Positions 1 through 5,837 of a stretch of 10,059 nt of DNA are shown here, piece by piece. Source of the stretch: Chloroflexi bacterium CG23_combo_of_CG06-09_8_20_14_all_45_10 (lineage in GTDB: Bacteria > Chloroflexota > Dehalococcoidia > GIF9 > AB-539-J10); the NCBI GenBank assembly GCA_002772325.1, contig PCSL01000041.1, positions 3,435 through 13,493 on the forward strand, written 5' to 3'. The position numbers were made by a program, and so were the translations under genes. The notes under the pieces are model-generated. The model was not told the origin of the DNA, made no database searches, and saw only the letters and a program-made list of their open reading frames with translations. Each line of letters starts with the position of its first letter. Position 1 is the stretch's first letter.

Positions 1-1072
1 TTTCTTCAAGTGAGTTATGTCCGTCGCTCCAGTCAGTATGCATGTGAAGATCCCCTTTTATATCGGACAATTCCACAAGCCTTGGCAAAGTCCCCTGCTC
101 TGCCCTCTCCACCTCCCCTTGGGCCTCTCTAAGCTCAGGCGGAATGTACTGGAGCCCTAACCGATGATAGAACTCCTCCTCCACAGCAAATTTCTCCAAT
201 TTGTCCATAGCTAAATCGGTAATGCCATACTCACTCAACTTTAACCCTTGCCTTCGTCCCCTTTCCCTCAGGGAAATATTGTGTTGCTTGCTCCCGGTAA
301 AATACTGGAGTAAGGAACCGAAAGAATCATGCTCCACCATTCTCAAGTCAACTTGCAACCCCCCAGAAACAATAGCACTTGCCTTAGTTGACCCCTGAGC
401 CAGCACCTGTCCCATATGGGGCAAAGAAACAAAAGTATCTATAACCTCCTTGGGATTATCAGCAGTGCCCATAAGGTCAATATCACCCAAAGTTTCCCTG
501 AACCGACGCAAACTGCCAGCGTAGGTTAAATTCCTCACTCCAGGAACAGAACGGAGTGAGCCAAGGATTCCCTCCACGATGGGCAAAGCCTCACCAATGG
601 GAATACGCTGGTCTTTGCGCCGCAAGGCTTGAATTTGTTGCAGGATGTTGCTGGCTGTCTTATCGCCAAGACGAAAAAGCTTAGCTACTCGACCATCAAG
701 GATTGCCTGCTCTAAGGCATCAACCGAGCTTATCCCTAGCTCCCTAGAAAGCCTGTTGGCTGTCTTAGGCCCGATTCCTGGAATAGCTAGGAGATTAGTT
801 ATCCCCTCAGGAAACTCAGCTTTCAGATTCTCATAGTAGCCCAGCTTCTCAGTGGTCACCAGCTCGGTAGTCTTTTTAGCTATCGCCTCACCCACACCTG
901 GAATATTCTGTAAGTCCTCCCCCTCATCAAGCATAATTCTTATTTCCTTAGGATAATGCTCGATAGCCCGAGCTGCCTTCTGGTAAGCCCGAATCTTAAA
1001 GACATTCTCCCCCTTGAGTTCCAGGAGGTCAGCAATATCACTAAATACCTTGGCAATCGCTGTGTTTTTCAT
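1..1072 (-). CDS. polX: DNA polymerase X family protein with PHP domain (3' end outside window)
   Basis: Family-X DNA polymerase, expected to fill short gaps in base-excision repair, with a C-terminal PHP phosphoesterase domain that supplies 3'-5' exonuclease or AP-endonuclease activity in bacterial PolX. Only the first 357 residues are in the window; bacterial PolX is usually about 570. Seen: an N-terminal 8-kDa-like domain (1-85), helix-hairpin-helix motifs at IPGVG (57-61) and IPGIG (97-101), the palm signature GSLRRFRETLGDID (186-199) with catalytic D197 and D199, the third carboxylate D242 in QVDLR, the TGSKQHN motif (259-265), and the start of the PHP domain at GDLHMHTDWSDG (340-351). 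The ATG at 1072 is the first start after an in-frame TAG. Its Shine-Dalgarno is weak (GAGGG about 13 nt upstream). It lies 88 nt after the antitoxin gene, separated by an inverted repeat. No catalytic residue is missing. Confidence 0.95.
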   Translation of the reverse strand, partial: MKNTAIAKVFSDIADLLELKGENVFKIRAYQKAARAIEHYPKEIRIMLDEGEDLQNIPGVGEAIAKKTTELVTTEKLGYYENLKAEFPEGITNLLAIPGIGPKTANRLSRELGISSVDALEQAILDGRVAKLFRLGDKTASNILQQIQALRRKDQRIPIGEALPIVEGILGSLRSVPGVRNLTYAGSLRRFRETLGDIDLMGTADNPKEVIDTFVSLPHMGQVLAQGSTKASAIVSGGLQVDLRMVEHDSFGSLLQYFTGSKQHNISLRERGRRQGLKLSEYGITDLAMDKLEKFAVEEEFYHRLGLQYIPPELREAQGEVERAEQGTLPRLVELSDIKGDLHMHTDWSDGHNSLEE

Positions 1073-1086
1073 TAGCTTTAACTACC

Positions 1087-1145
1087 CTCGGTAGAGAACT
1101 GGTACAACAGACTTAAGCAGAGCGCTAAGCCCTTTCTCTGCCGAG
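1087..1145. repeat. 12-bp inverted repeat with 35-nt loop upstream of polX
   Basis: Arms CTCGGTAGAGAA (1087-1098) and TTCTCTGCCGAG (1134-1145) are complementary except for one G-T type mismatch. The loop contains the palindromes CTTAAG and AGCGCT. It lies between the antitoxin gene and polX, in the polX leader. No T-run follows it on the minus strand, so a Rho-independent terminator is not supported. A leader structure, binding site or remnant of a palindromic repeat are all possible. Confidence 0.5.
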
Positions 1146-1160
1146 TGAGCTATCCTAACT

Positions 1161-1388
1161 TCATAGGAGACCACGAGCTTTTAGCCTCTCCTCCACTTCT
1201 TGTAAGGAACTCGTAGCTTCATCCTTCCTCTTAGCTAGAAGTCGCAAGTCCTCCAAATCCCCCAGAATTTCTTCATAAAACTTAATATCCAAAATTACTG
1301 CTTTTTTCTTGCCTTTATCGGCTGTTATAAATTTTTCCTTACCCAGCATACTCATAGTTCTCTTCCTCAATGGTCTTTGCCCAAGCAT
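1161..1388 (-). CDS. Phd/YefM-like type II antitoxin
   Basis: Small charged protein of 75 residues with the layout of Phd/YefM-type antitoxins. A beta strand with KEKFITADKGKKKAVILDI (about 17-35) is followed by FYEEILGDLEDLRLLAKRK and a charged C-terminal tail of the kind that binds a toxin. Two starts are possible. ATG at 1388 has GGAGG 8 nt upstream. The internal ATG at 1352 (residue 13, MSMLGKEK) has GAGGAAG upstream and is where family similarity begins. MLGQ at the first start and MLGK at the second look alike. Antitoxins normally precede their toxin; here the only candidate, a PIN protein, lies upstream and polX follows, so it is either an orphan or in reversed order. The family call comes from pattern recognition only. 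Confidence 0.7.
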   Translation of the reverse strand: MLGQRPLRKRTMSMLGKEKFITADKGKKKAVILDIKFYEEILGDLEDLRLLAKRKDEATSSLQEVEERLKARGLL

Positions 1389-1399
1389 TCACTTTTCCT

Positions 1400-1425
1400 C
1401 CTTATCTATTCCCAGTCAGGATCGC
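1400..1425 (-). repeat. Relic of the 3' end of the 74-residue gene, with a nonsense codon
   Basis: Read on the minus strand this segment matches 22 of 26 positions of 2688-2713, inside the 3' end of the gene at 2885-2661. In the same frame it encodes SDPDWE then a TAG stop, then IRR; the intact copy reads NPDWEWIRER. The single change TGG to TAG explains the stop. It straddles the stop codon of the PIN gene. It could be a recombination scar or decayed gene end; chance similarity is unlikely but not excluded. Confidence 0.5.
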
Positions 1426-1850
1426 TGTGCCTTTGTGCCGCTTCTAGGGACTTTCATAAAAGCTATTGGTAAGTCTGTAATACGATCGAATTCGCTATCT
1501 TTATGAACAACAGCAGCATTTTTAAATAAAGCGGTGGCTATGATCCAAGCATCAGCAGCAGATATTTGATACTTAGCCTTTAAATCTCCCGCTTTAACCA
1601 AGATATCTTCTTCAAGATTTACACGCTTAGCGGAAGAACTCGTAAGCCAATAATATATTTCAAGAGCTTTAGATTCACCTGCTTTTCTCTTTGTTATGTA
1701 ATAGGCTTCAAAGAAGGTCATAAAGGAAAGGTAAAGCTCACATCCCCCAAACGCAGCTTCTGCTATTAATCCTGCTACATCATTAGAGCCATCTTCATCC
1801 TGCCACATTGTCATTATAGCGGAGGTGTCAAGCACGTATCGGTCAACCAT
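1416..1850 (-). CDS. PIN-domain protein (VapC-like ribonuclease toxin candidate)
   Basis: PIN-domain protein of 144 residues, a metal-dependent ribonuclease fold used by VapC toxins. The acidic site looks complete: D8 in VLDTSAI, E48 in FFEAYY, D100 in SAADAWIIATA, and D118 (with D122) in VHKDSEFD. The start ATG at 1850 overlaps the end of the upstream 263-residue gene by 8 nt (ATGGTTGA), which suggests translational coupling; a GAGGG lies about 11 nt upstream. No antitoxin of usual size precedes it. Possible partners are the 263-residue protein or the Phd-like protein encoded 27 nt downstream. The last residues (KAQRS) run into a short relic segment, so the C-terminus may have been altered. 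PIN fold is confident; toxin role is inferred. Confidence 0.85.
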   Translation of the reverse strand: MVDRYVLDTSAIMTMWQDEDGSNDVAGLIAEAAFGGCELYLSFMTFFEAYYITKRKAGESKALEIYYWLTSSSAKRVNLEEDILVKAGDLKAKYQISAADAWIIATALFKNAAVVHKDSEFDRITDLPIAFMKVPRSGTKAQRS

Positions 1851-2634
1851 TCTCTAAGGCCCTCTCTTTCTGACGTTCTTCCATTAGAGCCTCGTATACG
1901 CCCTCAGGCCCGCTCCCAACAAATTCAGCAGTTTTATTAGTATAGAATTTCTTACAAAATTCGGCATTTCCTGGCATTGATAATTGAGTTTTCAGGAATT
2001 GTGAGAATTCAAAGGCATACTTTAAAATGTATTTCTTAGCCCAACTTACAAGAATTTGGAGGTTTTGTAATTTCTCTCTTTCTGCTACCTTTAATTCTCC
2101 AATGAGGGGGAAAATTATCGATGAAAAGCACAAATCAAAATCAGTAGCAATTTCATAGAGGGGCAAGATTGATTGTGAAAGGTCAAGGTGCTCCCACAAC
2201 TCAAGGTAGTCCTTAGTCAAATGCATTGACAGTCTCTGTACCCCAAGCAATGTCTCTAAAGCCTCTTCCCCTAACAACACCTTCCCTCGCTCTTCTACCA
2301 TATTGGCGAATTCCTCAGCCCCCTCCGTAAAATATTTTTGCTTTTCCCTAGGATAGACTGCCCATATATAAAAAATATAACCATTTATAGAGAGGCGGAG
2401 CGGGGCAAAGGAATTGCGTAGTCGTTTAAACTCTTCCTCTGGGTTTTCGGCCTCTAAAAGAGGCTTAGCAATCTTCCACTTAAAAGTGTCAACCAAACCT
2501 TGAATGGTACGTTCACAGTAATCAGGTAACTCGAGCGGAATCTCTTTAATCCTGGTGATTCCCTTTCTGACTGGAAAGGAAATATAGGAAGGGATAATTA
2601 GCTGCGTTTCCAGTCTAGTTTGAACTAATTGCAT
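1843..2634 (-). CDS. Uncharacterised 263-residue protein coupled to a PIN gene
   Basis: I do not recognise a family. The protein is soluble and mostly helical in appearance, with no signal peptide, clear membrane segment or metal-binding Cys/His cluster. Features that can be seen are a beta-like N-terminus (LETQLIIPSYISFPV), hydrophobic helices around ILPLYEIATDFDLCFSSIIFPLIG, and a charged C-terminal tail (YEALMEERQKERALENG). ATG at 2634 is chosen because AGGAG lies 7 nt upstream; an in-frame GTG at 2649 falls before that ribosome binding site and is unlikely. It starts 26 nt after the 74-residue gene and overlaps the PIN gene by 8 nt. Position suggests a role with the PIN protein or the restriction-modification unit, but nothing in the sequence proves either. 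Confidence 0.75.
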   Translation of the reverse strand: MQLVQTRLETQLIIPSYISFPVRKGITRIKEIPLELPDYCERTIQGLVDTFKWKIAKPLLEAENPEEEFKRLRNSFAPLRLSINGYIFYIWAVYPREKQKYFTEGAEEFANMVEERGKVLLGEEALETLLGVQRLSMHLTKDYLELWEHLDLSQSILPLYEIATDFDLCFSSIIFPLIGELKVAEREKLQNLQILVSWAKKYILKYAFEFSQFLKTQLSMPGNAEFCKKFYTNKTAEFVGSGPEGVYEALMEERQKERALENG

Positions 2635-2660
2635 TTTATTTCTCCTCACAATTATCTTTA

Positions 2661-2885
2661 TTACTTAGCATAGTATTTAATCCTCTCCCTTATCCACTCC
2701 CAATCAGGATTGCCATGATTAAAGAAAGACTTAAAATTATCCTTCAGCCACTCGTAATAATCATCTTCCACATATTGACAAAAAGCCTCCACGAGTTGTT
2801 CCTTTGAAATGTCCTTGGGAAATTCCAAGTCCACATCTTCAAATTGGCCATCAAGGAATTCTTCAACAACATTTCTATCAAGCAT
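2661..2885 (-). CDS. Small acidic uncharacterised protein after the methyltransferase
   Basis: 74-residue acidic protein, rich in Asp, Glu, Phe and Tyr, with no motif I recognise. It has no helix-turn-helix, so it is not an obvious controller (C) protein of a restriction-modification system. The ATG at 2885 overlaps the methyltransferase stop by 8 nt (ATGCTTGA) and has GGAGG 6 nt upstream, so it is very likely translated and coupled to the methyltransferase. Its C-terminus (GNPDWEWIRERIKYYAK) is echoed by a relic at 1400-1425. Acidity and size would also fit an antitoxin or DNA-mimic protein; both ideas are conjecture. Confidence 0.7.
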   Translation of the reverse strand: MLDRNVVEEFLDGQFEDVDLEFPKDISKEQLVEAFCQYVEDDYYEWLKDNFKSFFNHGNPDWEWIRERIKYYAK

Positions 2886-3792
2886 CCTTTGCCTCCGTAG
2901 GCTCGTAAGGTTTCTTTGGCTCTAACAACTGAACTTCCGGAATGCTTTTTCTCTTTTCCTGATGATATGTACCCTTCCTTGCTCCTGGAGAGAAGAGTTC
3001 ACTTACCTTTGCCTTTTTCCCTGTCCTGCCTGCTGAGAGAGGGAATTCTTGAAGCATCCGGACAGTTTCTAGCCTTTGCTCGGCTATCTCGCAATATTTT
3101 GGAGATATATCAATATGGACAAAGTGCCGCCCTGTTTTTTGGGCTACTACTGCAACGGTTCCGGTTCCTCCAAACATATCAAGTACCGTATTACCCTTGT
3201 AGGTGTAAAATTTGATAAGGCGATAGATAAGTTCTTCTGGAAAAGGGGTAGGATGTCCACGACGCTGAGACTCTGGCGGGATGTACCAAAAACCATCTGA
3301 GAACCTCATAAACTCATCGGCGGTGATATCAATGTCTTTGGAGTCACTATCTAGAGTCCACGAGTCCTTGGAGAAAACCAGCACATATTCCCAGGAAGGC
3401 AGGATATGGGGATTCGCTGGACTTTTCCAGCTACCCCATGCTGTTCGTCGTCTCATTGTTTGCTTATACCAGATAATTTCTGTCCTAAATGTCATCCCGA
3501 TCTGCCTAAGTTGGTTAGCAAAATCGTGATGTATAGGCCTAAAGTTTTTTATACTAGTTGGTGCAATATTTAAAGCAAATCGTCCGCCTTTTACCAAAAC
3601 CCGTTTAGTCTCCATCCAAACCTTTTTCGTCCATGTTAAGTATTCCTCGTAAGCCAAATCGTCTTTATAAGTATCATAACTAATGTTCAAATTGTAAGGT
3701 GGTGATGTAACAGCAAGATGAATTGTATTCTCTGGGATTTGTGCCATTACCTCGAAAACATCACCGCAAACAATTTTGTCTGTCAACTCCAT
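2878..3792 (-). CDS. Site-specific DNA methyltransferase, beta class (type II modification enzyme)
   Basis: S-adenosylmethionine-dependent DNA methyltransferase of 304 residues. Motif IV, TSPPY (29-33), comes before motif I, DMFGGTGT (205-212), which is the beta-class order. SPPY is more often found in N4-cytosine enzymes, DPPY in N6-adenine ones, so N4-methylcytosine is favoured but not proven. The stretch RRTAWGSWKSPANP (115-128) and the residues up to about 170 probably contribute to target recognition. The ATG at 3792 is preferred because AAGAGGTG lies just upstream; an in-frame GTG at 3825 would add 11 residues and overlap the endonuclease gene by 22 nt. With this start the gap to that gene is 11 nt. 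It would protect host DNA from the neighbouring nuclease. All key motifs are present. Confidence 0.92.
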   Translation of the reverse strand: MELTDKIVCGDVFEVMAQIPENTIHLAVTSPPYNLNISYDTYKDDLAYEEYLTWTKKVWMETKRVLVKGGRFALNIAPTSIKNFRPIHHDFANQLRQIGMTFRTEIIWYKQTMRRRTAWGSWKSPANPHILPSWEYVLVFSKDSWTLDSDSKDIDITADEFMRFSDGFWYIPPESQRRGHPTPFPEELIYRLIKFYTYKGNTVLDMFGGTGTVAVVAQKTGRHFVHIDISPKYCEIAEQRLETVRMLQEFPLSAGRTGKKAKVSELFSPGARKGTYHQEKRKSIPEVQLLEPKKPYEPTEAKDA

Positions 3793-3803
3793 AGCTACAC
3801 CTC

Positions 3804-4508
3804 TTAGGAGATCTCCTCTTTCCACCGACGAAGATGAACAATAAGGTCATCAATAGGACGTACACTTTGACAATACTTAGTGTGATTCGGGATATTAGGG
3901 TCATCGAATACTATCCTCCTTATTCCGGCTTCCAACTGACTTCGTTTAGTTTCAATATCGCGGCAAAGACTAGAATCATTGACACCATTATACTGCTTAA
4001 CTAAGTAAACACCATCGCTGAAGCTTTCTAACAGTCGCCTAGCGCGAGTTGACTGAGTGCAAGATTGACCTAGCTCACTGGCCTTTGGTTTATATATGTC
4101 TCTATCTTCGGTTACTACGACAAAAGGGATATTAGAGCTGAGGCGAATTAGCAATCCCCAAAATGTGGCTTCAGTATCGCGGGCATGGAAAGAAACTTTG
4201 CAATTGATTATTGCGAGGAGCCTCCATAAACCATCATCCTGTGAAGGTCGTATTAACGCAAATAGATCTAAATCAGGGTAATCCTGAAGTTGAGTTTGAT
4301 CGCATCGGCGCTTAACTGGGATCTTAGTAAAATCCATTACCCGCTGAAGATTTGAACAATCTCGAATCAAAGTACGTAATGCTGGCTCTCTAGCCCGCGT
4401 TACCACAATGCCATCGGGGTTAAGAAAGCTATTTAGAATCTTGGCAACCACAAACTCAAAAATAGTGCCACCTGCTGCCCTAAGCGATTGAGCCACTCGA
4501 TTTAACAT
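3804..4508 (-). CDS. Putative type II restriction endonuclease, PD-(D/E)XK-like
   Basis: 234-residue protein directly upstream of a DNA methyltransferase, the usual position of a partner nuclease. A PD-(D/E)XK-type core is suggested: an N-terminal helix with E18 (GGTIFEFVVAKIL), PD at 78-79 with D81 (DYPDLDLF), and a strand AIINCKVS (99-106) with K104. The acidic residue of (D/E)XK is Asn-Cys here. E113 nine residues after the Lys could supply the carboxylate, as in CCGG-type enzymes where it comes from a later helix. BsaWI-like enzymes are a possible relative, from memory of such CKxS patterns. The ATG at 4508 has only a weak AAGG site 15 nt away, which may keep expression low; the inverted repeat GTAATgtttATTAC (4531-4544) lies upstream. 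Function rests mainly on context; recognition sequence unknown. Confidence 0.65.
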   Translation of the reverse strand: MLNRVAQSLRAAGGTIFEFVVAKILNSFLNPDGIVVTRAREPALRTLIRDCSNLQRVMDFTKIPVKRRCDQTQLQDYPDLDLFALIRPSQDDGLWRLLAIINCKVSFHARDTEATFWGLLIRLSSNIPFVVVTEDRDIYKPKASELGQSCTQSTRARRLLESFSDGVYLVKQYNGVNDSSLCRDIETKRSQLEAGIRRIVFDDPNIPNHTKYCQSVRPIDDLIVHLRRWKEEIS

Positions 4509-4530
4509 ATTACTTAATCTTTACCTTAGA

Positions 4531-4544
4531 GTAATGTTTATTAC
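4531..4544. promoter_or_regulatory. Short palindrome upstream of the endonuclease gene
   Basis: GTAAT-gttt-ATTAC, 5-bp arms, 22 nt before the endonuclease start. It is A+T-rich and could be an operator or simply chance. No convincing -35/-10 pair was found around it. Confidence 0.25.
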
Positions 4545-4550
4545 ATTTCA

Positions 4551-4745
4551 TCAAGCCATAAACTCACCCCCCTCGACCCCGTCCCAGCAGCCAAGGTGAC
4601 AAGCATAGCGAACACAAGAGCCTTGAAAAGTCAGCGCATCACCCGATTCTGTAATGTTTCCTTCCGCTATAACAAGGATGGGCTGCCCTTTTTCCATAGG
4701 CCTCCCGCATTTATCACATGTAGTAACTCCCAAACAAGCTTCCAT
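4551..4745 (-). CDS. Small Cys-rich, probably zinc-binding protein
   Basis: 64-residue protein. Cys pairs C10-x2-C13 (CDKCG) and C49/H50-x2-C53 (ACHLGCW) could bind one zinc ion as a zinc ribbon or treble clef; C4 and C44 are further cysteines. No function can be assigned. The ATG at 4745 has GAAGGAG 9 nt upstream. An in-frame start at 4844 would add 33 residues overlapping the upstream gene and is rejected. It follows the protease-like gene by 19 nt, so the two are probably co-transcribed. Its first codons (ATGGAAGCTTGTTTGGG) are repeated exactly at 5365-5381 in a scar beside the PIN gene, so part of this gene has been duplicated. Confidence 0.75.
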   Translation of the reverse strand: MEACLGVTTCDKCGRPMEKGQPILVIAEGNITESGDALTFQGSCVRYACHLGCWDGVEGGEFMA

Positions 4746-4764
4746 CCCGTTTTTCTCCTTCTTT

Positions 4765-5190
4765 TTACCAATACTGAGGCTCAACGCTGTTTCTGAGCTC
4801 AACATCGTCTTTGAACTTCCATAATCCCTTCGCCGGGCTTTCAATTATTATATTGAGTTCCTCTATCGTTTTATCACTTAAAAGAACCTCGTTCTCTATT
4901 TCAGAAATAACTAGAGCGCACTTTACAGGCTTAGAGATTTTATCCCTTGTAGCTGCCTGAATTTCGATAGCCTTAGAGATGTGACACATTCTAGCTATGC
5001 CACCAGCAGTCTCATAAGCTTTGACCATTGTGCCTTCAGGGAGCTCAGGCCAGAAGTTCAGTTTTTCGGCCACCTTCACGGGCACAAGCACCTCAGGCTC
5101 CTCAGTGCCAAAACCGGTGTTCAGTAATGAACTAACCTCCAAAGGCAGCTTACCCTTGAGGGAATTTATTTTTATCCTGATTCTTACCAT
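4765..5190 (-). CDS. Retropepsin-like (clan AA) protein with Asp replaced by Asn in the DTG motif
   Basis: 141-residue protein resembling small clan AA aspartic-protease-like proteins of bacteria and archaea. The usual pattern is an active-site DTG or DSG followed by a loop and a V(L)LPxxxAExL helix. Here the motif reads LLNTGFGTEEPEVLVPVKVAEKL, split as N24-T25-G26 then V35-P37 and the helix at 38-44. The codon is AAC, so the catalytic Asp is Asn and proteolysis is unlikely unless another residue compensates. A second strand pair (VKCALVISEIENEVLLSD, 89-106) fits the fold. ATG at 5190 is preferred over a TTG at 5223; AAGGG lies 8 nt upstream. A 45-codon frame with a strong ribosome binding site overlaps its start. 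It precedes the small Cys-rich gene by 19 nt. Family call is moderate. Confidence 0.65.
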   Translation of the reverse strand: MVRIRIKINSLKGKLPLEVSSLLNTGFGTEEPEVLVPVKVAEKLNFWPELPEGTMVKAYETAGGIARMCHISKAIEIQAATRDKISKPVKCALVISEIENEVLLSDKTIEELNIIIESPAKGLWKFKDDVELRNSVEPQYW

Positions 5191-5287
5191 GCTGAATACC
5201 CTTTTGCTTAGCCAAAAACTCAAGGGAAATAATTTTACCTATCCTCGGCACAAGCTTAATTTCCTTTATTTTTCCTATCCTTGCCAT
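5150..5287 (-). CDS. Possible 45-residue basic ORF using the secA-tail relic as ribosome binding site
   Basis: ATG at 5287 is preceded by GGGAGG at 5 nt, and that site is part of the duplicated secA 3' end. The peptide begins MARIGKIKEIKLVPRIGKII and ends out of frame inside the start of the protease-like gene (overlap 41 nt). The first 31 residues look protein-like; the last 14 (QHGKNQDKNKFPQG) look like read-through of another frame. It could be a real small gene, a leader peptide coupling to the next gene, or a decayed gene. Confidence 0.35.
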   Translation of the reverse strand: MARIGKIKEIKLVPRIGKIISLEFLAKQKGIQHGKNQDKNKFPQG

Positions 5288-5384
5288 GTTTACCTCCCGC
5301 AGCAGTATCTATATTTCCTGCCTGAGCTGCAGGGCCATTTCCTAGTCTATTACAAATGGTAACACCCAAACAAGCTTCCATCAT
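5256..5384 (-). pseudogene. Chimeric scar ORF: 5' end of the Cys-rich gene joined to a secA-tail relic
   Basis: A 42-codon frame starts at ATG 5384 with AGGAGG 5 nt upstream, 9 nt after the PIN toxin stop. It opens MMEACLGVTICN, matching MEACLGVTTCD of the intact gene at 4745-4551, with 17 identical nucleotides. It then runs into a copy of the secA 3' end read in the wrong frame. In the secA frame the copy reads WPCSSGRKYRYCCGR and stop, against [16 protein letters not shown] and stop in secA, but two stops (TAA TAG) lie just before it. A functional product is therefore doubtful although initiation signals are strong. Confidence 0.6.
5286..5336 (-). repeat. Degraded direct copy of the secA 3' end
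   Basis: 51 nt align without gaps to 6229-6279 with 45 matches, including 23 consecutive identical bases (5286-5308 versus 6229-6251) that cover the last codons, the stop and 6 bases beyond it. Both copies have the same orientation and are 943 bp apart, bracketing the HTH/PIN cassette. Confidence 0.85.
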
Positions 5385-5393
5385 GTTAGCCTC

Positions 5394-5837
5394 CTACCCC
5401 TTCAAGCTATATTCTCCTACCCACCTTATCCTAGAGACCTTCCCCTGAAGGGAATTAACGAGTCTCTTATCATTGGTCCACAATTCGCAGTCATTTAACT
5501 CAGCAACAGCTAGATATTGCATATCATAAGTTCGGGAAAGATTGAACCTTTTGGCTAATTCCCAAGCCCTTTTCTGAATTTCTAGGCTATCAATGCCTCT
5601 CACCCCCATCTCTAAATAGGCTGAAAATGCCTCCTCACCCTCTCCCGGGAGGAGTCTCCCAAAATAGACTTCCTCTCTAAGAACTGAGGTAACTTCGGCA
5701 TGAAATAAAGAGGCAGTCATAATCTTTATACTATTCCTATACCATTCTCGACGCAAGGCATTGGCGGCTTCATTTCGCTCCGCTGGCAACAACCAGGTCA
5801 AGGCTAGACTGGCATCAATGCATACACTGCTGTTCAC
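5394..5837 (-). CDS. PIN-domain toxin (VapC-like)
   Basis: 147-residue PIN-domain protein, likely a VapC-type ribonuclease toxin that cleaves RNA when freed from its antitoxin. The acidic residues are in place: D8 (CIDASLAL), E48 (FHAEVTS), D105 (RTYDMQYLAVAE) and D123 (TNDKRL). The start is GTG at 5837, overlapping the antitoxin stop by 4 nt (GTGA) with GGAGG 8 nt upstream, the usual coupling in such pairs. Transcription comes from the promoter upstream of the antitoxin. A scar ORF follows 9 nt after its stop. The RNA target cannot be read from sequence. Confidence 0.92.
   Translation of the reverse strand: MNSSVCIDASLALTWLLPAERNEAANALRREWYRNSIKIMTASLFHAEVTSVLREEVYFGRLLPGEGEEAFSAYLEMGVRGIDSLEIQKRAWELAKRFNLSRTYDMQYLAVAELNDCELWTNDKRLVNSLQGKVSRIRWVGEYSLKG

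Noticed and set aside
201..1506. Plus-strand open frames at 201-398, 645-836 and 1309-1506
   Set aside because: They lie opposite polX, the antitoxin and the PIN gene, have no recognisable protein features and no matching ribosome binding site context.
2916..3529. Overlapping plus-strand frames opposite the methyltransferase
   Set aside because: Three mutually overlapping frames opposite a gene with complete methyltransferase motifs; antisense shadows.
4746..4844. Longer start for the Cys-rich protein, adding 33 residues
   Set aside because: The upstream extension overlaps the protease-like gene and is low-complexity Lys/Ser-rich; the ATG at 4745 has a good ribosome binding site and its first codons are those duplicated at 5365-5381.
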